Source: Vreelandella sp031769195 (lineage in GTDB: Bacteria; Pseudomonadota; Gammaproteobacteria; Pseudomonadales; Halomonadaceae). Taken from it: a stretch of 64,000 nucleotides of DNA. The DNA lies in the NCBI RefSeq assembly GCF_031769195.1, contig NZ_JAVHNP010000003.1:372001-436000 (forward strand). Direction: 5' to 3'. Position numbers and translations under genes: made by a program. Shown piece after piece: positions 17,059 to 26,270 of the stretch (positions are counted from its first letter, which is position 1; every line of letters starts with the position of its first letter). The notes under the pieces are model-generated. The model did not search any database and was not told where the DNA came from. It was given only the letters and a program-made list of their open reading frames with translations.

Positions 17059-17082
17059 GCGGTGGTGCTGGCATCGCCGTGG

Positions 17083-18003
17083 TTACGCCGCTTTGGAAGC
17101 GGCCAGCGTATACAGAAACTCCAACCCCAGCGTCGCGGCGGCAAGCGAGGTAATGTCGCCGTGGTCGTAGGCCGGGTTCACCTCTACGAGATCCATGCCT
17201 ACTAGGTCCATACCTACCATGCCGCGCATCACTTTCAGCATCAGGTCGGTGGACATACCGCCGCATACTGGCGTACCGGTGCCCGGTGCATAGGCGGGGT
17301 CCAGGCCATCAATATCCAACGTGACATACGCAGGGTGATGACCCACTCGGGCACGAATCCGCTCCAGCACCGCCGCAGGTCCGTGGTCGTTCACCCAGTC
17401 CGCATCCAGCACTTCGTAAGGGTGGTTGTGGCGGTCATAGCTGGTACGAATGCCGATTTGCAGCGAGTGCTCCGGCACCACCAAGCCTTCTTTGAGGGCG
17501 TGGTGGAAAATCGTGCCGTGGTCAAAGCGCGTGCCTTGCTCGTAGGTGTCGGTGTGGGCATCAAAGTGAATCAGCGCCAGCGGGCCATGCTCACGGGCAT
17601 GAGCGCGTAGCAGCGGCAGGCTGATGTAGTGGTCGCCGCCCAGCGTTAGCATTTTCTTGCCCGCTTTCAGCCAACGCATGGCGTGGGTTTCCAGGTTATC
17701 GACTAGGCTTTCTGGTTCACCGTAGGCGTAATCCAGGTTACCGGCATCGCATACACGTAGGCGATCTTCCAGCGCGAAATCCCACGGCCAGCGCTTGCCT
17801 TCCCAAATCAGATTAGCGGTACTTTGGCGAATAGCGTTCGGCCCCATACGGGTGCCGGAGCGGCCAGAGCACGCGAGATCAAACGGCACACCGCTGACAA
17901 CAACCTCGGCATCGGTGGTATGCGGGTCTGTGGCTTTGGGCACGCCCATAAACGTGGAGATAACGTCACCAAACAGGCTGGGCATGATCTGAGATGGGGT
18001 CAC
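17083..18003 (-). CDS. speB: Agmatinase / ureohydrolase (306 aa)
   Basis: Ureohydrolase with all manganese-binding motifs: GGDHYISLP, HFDAHTDTY and DIDGLDPAYAPGTGTP. It would hydrolyse agmatine (or a related guanidino compound) to putrescine and urea in the cytoplasm. I start it at GTG 18003, with AGGAG 10 bp upstream; this gives 306 residues, the size of E. coli SpeB, whereas an ATG at 18099 would add a 32-residue tail unlike the family and overlap the regulatory palindrome. The divergent LysR gene probably controls it. Guanidinobutyrase or guanidinopropionase activity cannot be excluded. Confidence 0.87.
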   Translation of the reverse strand: MTPSQIMPSLFGDVISTFMGVPKATDPHTTDAEVVVSGVPFDLACSGRSGTRMGPNAIRQSTANLIWEGKRWPWDFALEDRLRVCDAGNLDYAYGEPESLVDNLETHAMRWLKAGKKMLTLGGDHYISLPLLRAHAREHGPLALIHFDAHTDTYEQGTRFDHGTIFHHALKEGLVVPEHSLQIGIRTSYDRHNHPYEVLDADWVNDHGPAAVLERIRARVGHHPAYVTLDIDGLDPAYAPGTGTPVCGGMSTDLMLKVMRGMVGMDLVGMDLVEVNPAYDHGDITSLAAATLGLEFLYTLAASKAA

Positions 18004-18067
18004 CGAACGTGTACTCCTATGGTGGTCTGCTCGAAGAAGCGCGACGATAAGGAATTTTTCGCGATGA

Positions 18068-18104
18068 ATGAAATGAATGTTTAGAATGAAATCATTCATT
18101 TCAT
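18068..18104. promoter_or_regulatory. Inverted repeat between agmatinase and LysR genes (operator candidate)
   Basis: ATGAAATGAATG (18068-18079) and its exact complement CATTCATTTCAT (18093-18104) form 12-bp arms with a 13-bp spacer, 12 bp ahead of the LysR ribosome site region. The position between divergent genes is classic for a LysR binding site. Confidence 0.6.
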
Positions 18105-18119
18105 GAATAGTGAGGCGCT

Positions 18120-19043
18120 ATGCGGTCGCTCCGCCACTTTGATCTCAATTTGCTGCTGGTGTTCGAGACGCTGATGCGTGAGCGCCATGTCACCCGCGCC
18201 GCTGAGAAGCTACATCTCAGCCAGCCTGCGCTCAGCCATGCGCTGAAGCGTTTGCGCGACGCGCTGGATGACCCGCTGCTAGTGCGCACCGAGCAGGGCC
18301 TTCAACCGACCCCTCGTGCGCTAGCGCTGCTGCCTGTGGTGCAGCAGGCGTTGGCGGCGCTTCAGGCAGGCTTGGCACCTCCTGCATCCTTTGAGCCCGC
18401 GACCAGCAACCGGCGTTTTACCCTGGCCACGACCGATTACTTTGAAGAGGTCATGTACCCGGCATTTCTTAGCCAGCTGTTGGGCTATGCGCCGGGCATC
18501 AGTTTTTCCATTGAGCTGATTACGCCGGAGGTGCTGAGTGAGGCGCTGGAGCAGCGCCAAGTGGATATGGTGGTGGGTTTAGACAGCCAGCTATCACTGC
18601 CCAGCGGCGTGGTGCAAACGCCCTGGATGCATGAAGAGCTTGTTTGCCTCGCCGCCCAGCAAAATCCCCACGTCGGCGATGCTTTAGCGTTAGAAGAGTT
18701 TGCCCGCCAGCCCCATGTGGAACTTGCCGATATTAGCGGCCTATTGCCAAGCCGCATTGAGCACTGCCTGGCCCAGCATGGGCTTAGCCGCCGCGTGATC
18801 TCAAAAAATCTCAACTACATTGCCGCCGCGCGCGTGGTGGCGCTAACCGATGCCATTATTACGCTGCCACTACAAATGGCGGAGCGTTTTGTCGCCATGC
18901 TGCCCGTGCGAATCGTGACCCCTCCCGATGAGCTACCCGCGTTAACCATGACGCTGATCCAGCACAGCCTCTACGCCAACGCCCCGACCAACGTCTGGCT
19001 CTTCAACGAGCTCACGGCGTTTGCGAAGAGCGCCAGCCGTTAA
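18120..19043 (+). CDS. LysR-family transcriptional regulator (307 aa)
   Basis: N-terminal helix-turn-helix of the NodD/SyrM-like subgroup (LRHFDLNLLLVFETLMRERH, then AAEKLHLSQPALSHALKRLR), with effector-binding domain from about 90 on. GAGG lies 5 bp before the ATG. It is divergent from agmatinase with a long palindrome between them, so it probably regulates that gene and itself. Its own terminator overlaps the 3' end, with the stop codon in the loop. The inducer is unknown; a guanidino compound is a reasonable guess. Confidence 0.92.
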   Translation: MRSLRHFDLNLLLVFETLMRERHVTRAAEKLHLSQPALSHALKRLRDALDDPLLVRTEQGLQPTPRALALLPVVQQALAALQAGLAPPASFEPATSNRRFTLATTDYFEEVMYPAFLSQLLGYAPGISFSIELITPEVLSEALEQRQVDMVVGLDSQLSLPSGVVQTPWMHEELVCLAAQQNPHVGDALALEEFARQPHVELADISGLLPSRIEHCLAQHGLSRRVISKNLNYIAAARVVALTDAIITLPLQMAERFVAMLPVRIVTPPDELPALTMTLIQHSLYANAPTNVWLFNELTAFAKSASR

Positions 19044-19060
19044 TCCAAGGCGCTCTTTTT
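19026..19060 (+). terminator. Rho-independent terminator overlapping the LysR stop codon
   Basis: AAGAGCGCC (19026-19034) pairs with GGCGCTCTT (19049-19057) and is followed by more T; the loop contains the TAA stop (19041-19043). Confidence 0.8.
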
Positions 19061-19258
19061 GATATCAATATGTTGTAGATAAACAACCTAGTTGAATCAA
19101 AGGTTGAATGGTCACTGGCAGGCTTCGCGTTAGATCCTAAACTGCTAGCTGGCGCGGTTTTTCGCGCAATAGTGAATAGACAGTGCTCAATAGTGCAGGG
19201 GCCAACCCTAGCCACGAGGGGCGGGCGCTGAATGCGGGTAAACCAAGGGAGAAGGCGT

Positions 19259-20830
19259 GTGAAAATAGGCGCACCGAAAGAGAGTGCTCGGGGAGAGGCG
19301 CGGGTCGCGCTGACCCCCGATAGCGCAAAGCATCTTCAAAAGTTGGGCCATGAGTGCCTCATCGAAACAGGTGCTGGCCTGGCCGCGGGTTTTAATGACG
19401 ACACTTATCGTGACGCTGGCGTGACAGTGATCGAGAGCGCCGATGCACTCTGGCGCGACGCTGAGGTGGTGATTAAAGTTCGCGAGCCGTCGGAAAGTGA
19501 AGCCAAGCAGCTTCGCGAAGGCCAAACGCTGATCGCCTTTTTCTGGCCAGCGCAAAACGAAGCGCTGCTGGAAGCCTGTAAAGCCCGGGGTGCCACCGTG
19601 GTCGCCATGGACATGGTGCCGCGTATTTCCCGGGCACAGAAGATGGACGCCCTCTCTTCGATGGCCAATATTGCGGGTTACCGTGCGGTTATTGAGGCAG
19701 GCAATAACTTTGGCCGTTTCTTTACTGGCCAAGTGACCGCCGCCGGCAAAGTACCACCTGCCAAAGTGTTAGTGATCGGTGCTGGGGTGGCGGGGTTGGC
19801 GGCGATTGGTACTGCTACCAGCCTAGGGGCCGTGGTACGCGCCTTTGACGTACGCCCTGAGGTTTCCGAGCAGATTGAATCCATGGGCGCTGAGTTCCTG
19901 TTTCTGGACTTTGAGGACAGCCAAGACGGTTCCGAAAGCGGTGGCTATGCTTCGCCTTCAAGCCCTGAGTTCCGTGAAAAGCAGCTGGAGTGCTTCCGTG
20001 ACCAGGCACCGGATGTGGATATTGTTATTACCACCGCGCTTATTCCTGGCAGGCCCGCGCCCAAACTGTGGCTGGAAGACATGGTGGCGGCCATGAAACC
20101 TGGCTCCGTGATTATTGACCTAGCCGCCGAGAAAGGCGGTAACTGCGACCTAACAAAACCCGACGAGCGGGTGGTAAGTGATAACGGCGTGGTGGTGGTG
20201 GGCTACACCGACTTCCCGTCGCGCATGGCGACCCAGGCATCGCTGCTGTACGCCACCAATATTCGCCACATGCTCACCGACCTCACCCCTGAGAAAGACG
20301 GCGTTATCCATCACAACATGGACGACGACGTCATTCGGGGGGCCACGGTCACCCATCAAGGGGAAGTCACTTTCCCGCCGCCGCCGCCCAAGGTAAAAGC
20401 CATTGCGGCCGCCAAACCGAAGAAAAAAGAGAAAGCGCCCACGCCGGAAGAGAAGAAAGCCGCCGAGCTTGCCACCTTCAAAGCGCAAACCAAGCGCCAG
20501 GTGACCATGCTGGCCGTGGGCGGTGCATTGATGCTGCTGCTGGGGTTAGTCGCCCCTGCCTCGTTTATGCAGCACTTTATTGTGTTCGTACTGGCCTGCT
20601 TTATCGGCTTCCAGGTGATATGGAAAGTGAGCCACTCGCTGCATACGCCGCTGATGGCGGTCACCAACGCGATTTCCGGCATCATTATTTTAGGGGCGAT
20701 ACTGCAAATAGGTTCGGGCAGCGCGGTGGTGAGCGTGCTGGCGGGCATTTCAGTGCTGATCGCATCTATCAATATCGTGGGTGGCTTCCTGGTGACACGC
20801 CGGATGCTGGCCATGTTCCAAAAATCATAA
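19259..20830 (+). CDS. pntA: NAD(P) transhydrogenase subunit alpha (523 aa)
   Basis: Membrane proton-pumping transhydrogenase alpha chain. Domain I (NAD-binding, about 1-370) opens with MKIGAPKE and contains VLVIGAGVAGLAAIGTA and the RQD-loop equivalent; a charged Pro/Lys linker (about 385-415) follows, then about four transmembrane helices. With PntB it uses the proton gradient to make NADPH from NADH. Start GTG 19259 is preferred because AAGGGAGAAGG sits just ahead and the protein then begins with the family MKIG; an ATG nine codons upstream is not supported. Length is near E. coli PntA (510). The pntB gene starts 16 bp later. Confidence 0.95.
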   Translation: MKIGAPKESARGEARVALTPDSAKHLQKLGHECLIETGAGLAAGFNDDTYRDAGVTVIESADALWRDAEVVIKVREPSESEAKQLREGQTLIAFFWPAQNEALLEACKARGATVVAMDMVPRISRAQKMDALSSMANIAGYRAVIEAGNNFGRFFTGQVTAAGKVPPAKVLVIGAGVAGLAAIGTATSLGAVVRAFDVRPEVSEQIESMGAEFLFLDFEDSQDGSESGGYASPSSPEFREKQLECFRDQAPDVDIVITTALIPGRPAPKLWLEDMVAAMKPGSVIIDLAAEKGGNCDLTKPDERVVSDNGVVVVGYTDFPSRMATQASLLYATNIRHMLTDLTPEKDGVIHHNMDDDVIRGATVTHQGEVTFPPPPPKVKAIAAAKPKKKEKAPTPEEKKAAELATFKAQTKRQVTMLAVGGALMLLLGLVAPASFMQHFIVFVLACFIGFQVIWKVSHSLHTPLMAVTNAISGIIILGAILQIGSGSAVVSVLAGISVLIASINIVGGFLVTRRMLAMFQKS

Positions 20831-20846
20831 GCGGCGGAGAGACGAT

Positions 20847-22289
20847 ATGTTAGAGCAAGGATTCGTATCTGCCGCAGCGATTGCGGCAAGCGTGCTGTTT
20901 ATTCTGTCGCTAGGCGGCTTGAGTAATCAGGAAAAGGCCAAGCGAGCGGTGTGGTACGGCATTGTGGGCATGGCGTTGGCGGTGTTTTTTACCTCGTTCG
21001 GCCCAGGCATTGGCGCTTACTGGTGGCTGATCCCGATGATGCTGATTGGCGCAGGTATTGGCGCTTATGTGGCGGGTAAGGTCGAGATGACCGAAATGCC
21101 CCAGCTCGTGGCTGCGCTGCACAGCTTTGTGGGCTTGGCGGCGGTATTCGTGGCCTGGAGCGCAGACCTTGAGCGCCGCCGAGTGATGGCAGCCCGTGCC
21201 GCTGAAGCGTCGTTGGATCAGTTTTCGGCCTTTGCGGCACTGGTGGCGACCAAAGCCCCCGATGAGCTAACGTTCCTGCAAATTGAGGTGGTGCTGGGCA
21301 TCTTTATCGGTGCGGTAACGTTTACCGGCTCGGTGATCGCTTTCGGCAAGCTCGCAGGCAAAGTGGATGGCAAGCCAAAGCAATTGCCCGGCGGCCACAT
21401 GCTGAATGCCGGTGCAGCGGCGCTGTCGCTGCTGTTAGCGATTATGTACCTCAACGGCGCAGGCTTCTGGACGCTGCTGGTGATTGCGGCGCTGGCGTTC
21501 TTTATCGGCTACCACCTGATCATGGGCATCGGCGGGGCGGATATGCCGGTGGTGGTCTCCATGCTGAACAGCTACTCCGGCTGGGCGGCGGCGGCGATTG
21601 GTTTTACGCTCTCCAACGACCTGCTGATTGTCACTGGTGCGCTGGTGGGCTCCTCCGGTGCGATTCTCTCTTACATTATGTGTAAGGCGATGAACCGCAA
21701 CTTCGTCAGCGTGATTTTGGGCGGTTTTGGTGGCACCCAAGGGCCAGCGGCCGAGATCGAAGGCGAGCAGGTGTCGATTGATGCCAACGGCGTGGCTACA
21801 GCGCTTAACGATGCCGATAGCATCATCATCGTGCCGGGTTACGGCATGGCGGTGGCGCAGGCGCAAACGGCGGTGAGCGATTTAGTCCGTAAGCTGCGTG
21901 CCGCGGGTAAAACCGTGCGCTTCGGCATTCACCCCGTGGCTGGGCGTTTGCCGGGGCATATGAACGTGCTGCTGGCGGAAGCCAAGGTGCCTTACGATAT
22001 CGTGCTGGAGATGGATGAGATTAACGACGATTTTGCCAGTACCGACGTGGTTATCGTTATCGGCTCCAACGACATCGTGAACCCTGCGGCCGAAGAGGAC
22101 CCCAACAGCCCCATCGCGGGGATGCCGGTGCTCAAAGTCTGGGAAGCGAAGCAGGTGTTTGTCAGCAAGCGTGGCCAGGGTACCGGCTACTCAGGCATCG
22201 AAAACCCGTTGTTCTTCAAGGAGAACACCCGGATGTTCTACGGCGATGCCCGTGACAGCTTGAATGCGCTACTACCGCTAGTGGAGTAA
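20847..22289 (+). CDS. pntB: NAD(P) transhydrogenase subunit beta (480 aa)
   Basis: Domain II (about 1-285) is a bundle of transmembrane helices, including the LVAALHSFVGLAAVFVAW segment that lines the proton path. Domain III (about 300-480) binds NADP(H): IIIVPGYGMAVAQAQ, KTVRFGIHPVAGRLPGHMNVL, GSNDIVNPAA and SKRGQGTGYSGIENPLF are seen. It forms the complex with PntA and is co-transcribed with it. CGGAGAG lies ahead of the ATG. A strong terminator follows 42 bp after the stop. Confidence 0.97.
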   Translation: MLEQGFVSAAAIAASVLFILSLGGLSNQEKAKRAVWYGIVGMALAVFFTSFGPGIGAYWWLIPMMLIGAGIGAYVAGKVEMTEMPQLVAALHSFVGLAAVFVAWSADLERRRVMAARAAEASLDQFSAFAALVATKAPDELTFLQIEVVLGIFIGAVTFTGSVIAFGKLAGKVDGKPKQLPGGHMLNAGAAALSLLLAIMYLNGAGFWTLLVIAALAFFIGYHLIMGIGGADMPVVVSMLNSYSGWAAAAIGFTLSNDLLIVTGALVGSSGAILSYIMCKAMNRNFVSVILGGFGGTQGPAAEIEGEQVSIDANGVATALNDADSIIIVPGYGMAVAQAQTAVSDLVRKLRAAGKTVRFGIHPVAGRLPGHMNVLLAEAKVPYDIVLEMDEINDDFASTDVVIVIGSNDIVNPAAEEDPNSPIAGMPVLKVWEAKQVFVSKRGQGTGYSGIENPLFFKENTRMFYGDARDSLNALLPLVE

Positions 22290-22331
22290 GCCAGTCGTTA
22301 GGAATAGGTAAGGATTAACAACGAGTGATGA

Positions 22332-22362
22332 ACAGGGGAGCCCATGGCTCCCCTGTTTTTTT
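22332..22362 (+). terminator. Rho-independent terminator of pntAB
   Basis: An 11-bp perfect stem (22332-22342 with 22346-22356) with a CAT loop, followed by a T-run. Confidence 0.93.
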
Positions 22363-22379
22363 ACCGGCTTAGGTGTCGT

Positions 22380-25300
22380 TTAGGTGTCGTTCTCTTCACC
22401 GGTTAACTGCCGCCAGGAGCGCCGCCCCAGGTGGTCATCGCTAAAACCAATGGTGATGGAGCCATCGCCATTCGGTGATGCGTTCGTGTCCTCCGGGTTG
22501 CCGACGAAGAGGCGCTCGATGTTGCCATCGTTCACGCCGACCAAACGCTCACCGGTGCCTGCCTGAAGGCCGGTAATGGCATTGTCACCGATGGTAGCGT
22601 CGCTATCGGGTGTGCCGTCGCCGTTGAAGTCGAACGTGGTCGAGCCGCCGCTGCCGCCTGTGTCGGCCAGTAGCGACATAAAGAATCCGCTGCGCCCACC
22701 GCCGCAGGGGTCGGATTCATCGGGGAGCAGCGTCGAGAAACGTACCCGCCGGGGGAGGCTGCTGGAAATCGACGGGGCAGCAATCACCCGCTCTCCGGCA
22801 GGCAGCTCCAAGCGCCAGCCCAAGTCGTTACTGTCTGGGGCGAAGTTGCTGCTGGCGCGGCGGTTAAAGCCACTCTGTGAGTTTTCACCCGTAATGCGTT
22901 GAAGCAGTAGATCGCTTTGAGTAATGGTCGAGCTGCGATTCACTTGGTCACGCAGGCCGATGAGCTGCTGCGTCGAGCGGTCGCCAATATCGCCGTTGCG
23001 GAAATAGCTGCCGGTGCCGAAGCTGACCAGTAGCGTATCTGGCGAGCCGCTGCTGAGGGTCACTGCCGGGGCCGAGGTGATGGGCTGGCGAGGGCTGCCT
23101 TGATATAGCCGGTTAACGGTGCCACTGCCGGTTAACGAGAAGCGCCACATATTGCCCGCTAAGTCGCCTGCGTAGGCAAAGCGCGCGCCATTATAGCTCG
23201 GCCAAGCGGTGACGGTTGGTGTTGCTAACCCGTTGGGTAGCTCAGCGCTGCCTACGTCTGTTTTAAGGTGCTTGAGAAGTTCGCCCGTGGCAAGGTCCAC
23301 CACAAACAGCGATGCCTGATAGCCCGTGCTGTTATAGCCATTGCTAAAAATGGCCACCCAGGTGCCGTTGGTCAGTTGGGTAATGGTGGGTTCCGTCACG
23401 CCGCTGCCTAGCTCCTGATGGCGAAACTCCCACAGCACGTCTGAGGCGCTCATACTGCTTGGGTCGCTCACATCGAGTGCAAATACCGTCCGCCCGCCAG
23501 CGCCCATAGTGCCGACGGCCACCGCAGAAGGCCCTCCAGAAATGTTCACTTCGCGCACCGCCGGGGTGCCATCCATAAAGTAGCGATGGTTATAGTTGGG
23601 CTGCATCAGTGGGCGAAGGGTGGGCGCATCGCCTTGGGTCAGTTCGGCCGGTAAAAAGCCAAACAGCTCGCGGCCGGTTGCCGCGTTAAAGCCGTGCAGC
23701 ATACCGTCGTTGGCTGCTACCAGCAGCAGCGGTACACGGTTCTCAGTGCCCTGTAAAACCACGGGGTTGGCGTTGATAATATCGCCCAATAGCGATTGGC
23801 GTGGCCGCAGCCCCTGCACGTTTTCCCCCTGTAGCCAGCGAACTTCTGCACTACTTAAACCGCTGTTATCAGCGCTGAGCACAACGCCGCGACGAGTGCC
23901 GTTCTCTAGCCGTTGGAAAGTGAGTAGTCGCCGACTACCCACCTGCCCAGCGAGTTCGGTTTCGGCGTTCCAGCGCTGGCTGCGACTGCCATCGGGTTCA
24001 ATCACCGATGCCGCTAAACGCCCTGACCAATCCTCACTTCTAAACCCGGCGGTATAGAGCAGGTTGCCATCTTCAACGCCAAATTCGTCGCTATTCACCG
24101 CCGCGGAGGTGTTGGACTGAGAAGCAGCGATAATATTGCCCAGCACCTGCTGCATCACTTGGTTCAGTGACGCCTCATCATTGGCAAAGTAGGCGCGCTC
24201 GGTGCCGCCCGCCCGTGCCAAATCCCCAAGCGGGTCATCGGAGACGTTCGGTAAGTTGGCGATATCCGGCGGCAGGTTAAAGCCCACCACATAGGTTCTT
24301 ACCGGGTTGGGAAGCCGCGCGTTGGTGTCGTCGTAGAGTCGTTTAATCGCTGCTTCAGCGCTGGCTAAGGCGCCGCTCACGTTGCCACCTAACGAGTTAC
24401 CAGAGCGGTCTACTGATGGTAAGCCGTCGGTCAGCCAGATATTGGCATTGACCAAACATTGCTGTGCATCGGGGTTATTGATGTTCGGAATCGATATGCC
24501 GGAGCGCTGGCCTTGGGCGCTACCAAAAGCGCTATTTCGGCCAGTATTATTTAGGAAATAGTCCCTTGCGGTGTACATCGTGCCTTCAATCGGCGTCAGC
24601 CCGGTGGCTAGCAGCGGCCAGTTCGGGTCTATCATTGGATTAGTGCTGTTGCCTATCCACTCATGACGCTGTGTGCCCAGTTTGGTTTCAATCGCATCCC
24701 AATGAGCATCGTTGACGGTACCGTCATTATTTAAGCCACCAATAGGTACATGCAAATAGCCAAGGCCTGGTGATGATGTAGTGCGCCACTCCAACTGGTT
24801 AAGTTGGAGAGAAAGTACATTTTGCCCCCAGTTTGGAATGCCGCGTTGACGCAGGCTGTCTACGATAGGGACGCGAGGAGAAGGTTCATTAATACGATTG
24901 GTTAATAATACGTTGTTATTTTGTGTTGTTATGCCTAAATAGCGTTCGACAAGTTGATCTCCGCTATTAGAGTCAAATCCCACTCGGTTCCAATATTCCG
25001 TTCTGTCATCGGATGTTGAGGGTAAATTAGAGCTGTTGCGATCAACGATAATATACCCCGGTACACCCACATTGAAAAAAGCATAAATATTAGAGTTCGC
25101 GAGCCTAGTGCGGTAGCGCTTTGTGGTGGTATTCCAGGCACCATCAAACTCTGGGGCATACCAGCTTGGGCTTGAAATCGTTGAATAACGTACATCCAGT
25201 GCCCGCTCCGTGAGACGCCAGACGACAGTATTGCCATTAGAAAAGCTGTTTCTGTCTCTAGAAGCTGGGTTTTGTTGGTAAGCCATCAACCCAAGGTTTA

Positions 25301-25826
25301 AATCCCCTCGATAGCGTTCAATAAGGTCGCGACCTACACGCTTCATTATGCTGGATTTACTGAGCGGCGAGCGGGCACCTGCCGGGCACTGGGAGGCATT
25401 GAACGTATTGGGTTGGCACGCTGCCAGGTTGTCCCGGTCTCCCGGATTATTGCCGACGGCCACGCGCCCATCTAACCCTTCCTGGCCGCTTTCTGAGTTA
25501 TCTAAAATCAGCAGCACATTGGGTGGCACGCGACTGACAACGTTCAACGGCGCAGGGGAGAGGCCCGTTTGGTCGTTTGGGATGTCGTAATTTTCATCAA
25601 TGGGCTCGTCACCCCCGCCGCCGACAGGCGTTTCAGAGTCTGTGGGCGTTTCAGAATCAGTGGGCGTTTCAGAGTCGGTAGGCGTTTCGGGATCTGGATT
25701 AGGGTCCACTGGGTCTGTGGGTAATGGGTCGGGTGGGAAAATACCCGCGGCCATCGCTGAACGGTCTACGGCGCCCAGCGTCAACGAAGCGACTAATAAG
25801 AGTAATGTAAGTCGTGCACCTGTCAT
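22380..25826 (-). CDS. pilY1: Type IV pilus tip/biogenesis protein PilY1 (1148 aa)
   Basis: Signal peptide at about 1-27, then a Pro/Asp/Thr-rich linker containing near-identical hexapeptides (ETPTDS), a von Willebrand A-like domain with MIDAS DxSxS (LDNSESG, about residue 107-113) and a C-terminal beta-propeller. Near the end is a calcium loop of the PilY1 type, DFNGDGTPD. In Pseudomonas and Neisseria this protein sits at the pilus tip, needs calcium for extension/retraction control, and takes part in adhesion and surface sensing. The ATG overlaps the pilX stop by 4 bp (ATGA). Last gene of the minor pilin operon. Confidence 0.93.
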   Translation of the reverse strand: MTGARLTLLLLVASLTLGAVDRSAMAAGIFPPDPLPTDPVDPNPDPETPTDSETPTDSETPTDSETPVGGGGDEPIDENYDIPNDQTGLSPAPLNVVSRVPPNVLLILDNSESGQEGLDGRVAVGNNPGDRDNLAACQPNTFNASQCPAGARSPLSKSSIMKRVGRDLIERYRGDLNLGLMAYQQNPASRDRNSFSNGNTVVWRLTERALDVRYSTISSPSWYAPEFDGAWNTTTKRYRTRLANSNIYAFFNVGVPGYIIVDRNSSNLPSTSDDRTEYWNRVGFDSNSGDQLVERYLGITTQNNNVLLTNRINEPSPRVPIVDSLRQRGIPNWGQNVLSLQLNQLEWRTTSSPGLGYLHVPIGGLNNDGTVNDAHWDAIETKLGTQRHEWIGNSTNPMIDPNWPLLATGLTPIEGTMYTARDYFLNNTGRNSAFGSAQGQRSGISIPNINNPDAQQCLVNANIWLTDGLPSVDRSGNSLGGNVSGALASAEAAIKRLYDDTNARLPNPVRTYVVGFNLPPDIANLPNVSDDPLGDLARAGGTERAYFANDEASLNQVMQQVLGNIIAASQSNTSAAVNSDEFGVEDGNLLYTAGFRSEDWSGRLAASVIEPDGSRSQRWNAETELAGQVGSRRLLTFQRLENGTRRGVVLSADNSGLSSAEVRWLQGENVQGLRPRQSLLGDIINANPVVLQGTENRVPLLLVAANDGMLHGFNAATGRELFGFLPAELTQGDAPTLRPLMQPNYNHRYFMDGTPAVREVNISGGPSAVAVGTMGAGGRTVFALDVSDPSSMSASDVLWEFRHQELGSGVTEPTITQLTNGTWVAIFSNGYNSTGYQASLFVVDLATGELLKHLKTDVGSAELPNGLATPTVTAWPSYNGARFAYAGDLAGNMWRFSLTGSGTVNRLYQGSPRQPITSAPAVTLSSGSPDTLLVSFGTGSYFRNGDIGDRSTQQLIGLRDQVNRSSTITQSDLLLQRITGENSQSGFNRRASSNFAPDSNDLGWRLELPAGERVIAAPSISSSLPRRVRFSTLLPDESDPCGGGRSGFFMSLLADTGGSGGSTTFDFNGDGTPDSDATIGDNAITGLQAGTGERLVGVNDGNIERLFVGNPEDTNASPNGDGSITIGFSDDHLGRRSWRQLTGEENDT
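25627..25698 (-). repeat. 18-bp in-frame tandem repeat in pilY1
   Basis: Four consecutive 18-bp units beginning GGCGTTTC (plus strand: 25627, 25645, 25663, 25681; the last is diverged) encode the hexapeptide repeat in the linker after the signal peptide. In-frame copy-number change would alter linker length without breaking the gene. Confidence 0.85.
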
Positions 25827-26269
25827 GGTATGACTACCTCCACTTGCTGTTGGCGCACGTATAGCGCTTCAAGCGTTACGCTAGTATCTATGCCACGACC
25901 AAACCCTTCGGCCTCAATGCGGTAAAGCATCTCGACCACTTCTGTGCTGCTATTGCTGGAGCGCGACCCCAGCGGTGCCAGTGTTTGAATGCGGTAGCGC
26001 GGGTTTTGCGTCAGTTCTGCCATATTCATCGCATGGTTACTCCAGCCATTGCCGGGGTTAGCGCCGTTTTGTAGCTGGGTTTCTGCTTCCCGTAAGGCGG
26101 CTTCTGCTGCCTGGAAGGCAACGCTGTAATCCCGCTGGCTGGAGGCCATTCGGTCTTGGGTAATTGCCCCTTGCATGGAAGAGAGGCTTAAAATGGTGAC
26201 AATGGCGAGAAAAATCAGGCTTAACACGAGCGCCATTCCCCGCTGATGTGTCATTGCGTGGCTCTGCAT
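25823..26269 (-). CDS. pilX: Minor pilin PilX (148 aa)
   Basis: A short leader then the hydrophobic stretch RGMALVLSLIFLAIVTILSL, followed by AFQAAEAALREAE, which is the PilX N-terminal pattern. PilX helps to prime type IV pilus assembly with PilVWE/FimU in the inner membrane. It starts 1 bp after pilW ends and overlaps pilY1 by 4 bp. An internal ATG five codons in (26254) would give a shorter leader (MTHQRG) and may be the true start. Confidence 0.88.
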   Translation of the reverse strand: MQSHAMTHQRGMALVLSLIFLAIVTILSLSSMQGAITQDRMASSQRDYSVAFQAAEAALREAETQLQNGANPGNGWSNHAMNMAELTQNPRYRIQTLAPLGSRSSNSSTEVVEMLYRIEAEGFGRGIDTSVTLEALYVRQQQVEVVIP

Positions 26270-26270
26270 G

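Noticed and set aside
17180..17230. Apparent GMDLV duplication in agmatinase
   Set aside because: Alignment from memory to other agmatinases shows no net insertion; the first copy corresponds to the usual GLNLV segment.
17083..18099. Longer agmatinase start at the ATG of 18099
   Set aside because: The extra residues do not look like the family and would overlap the operator palindrome; GTG 18003 has AGGAG and gives the standard length.
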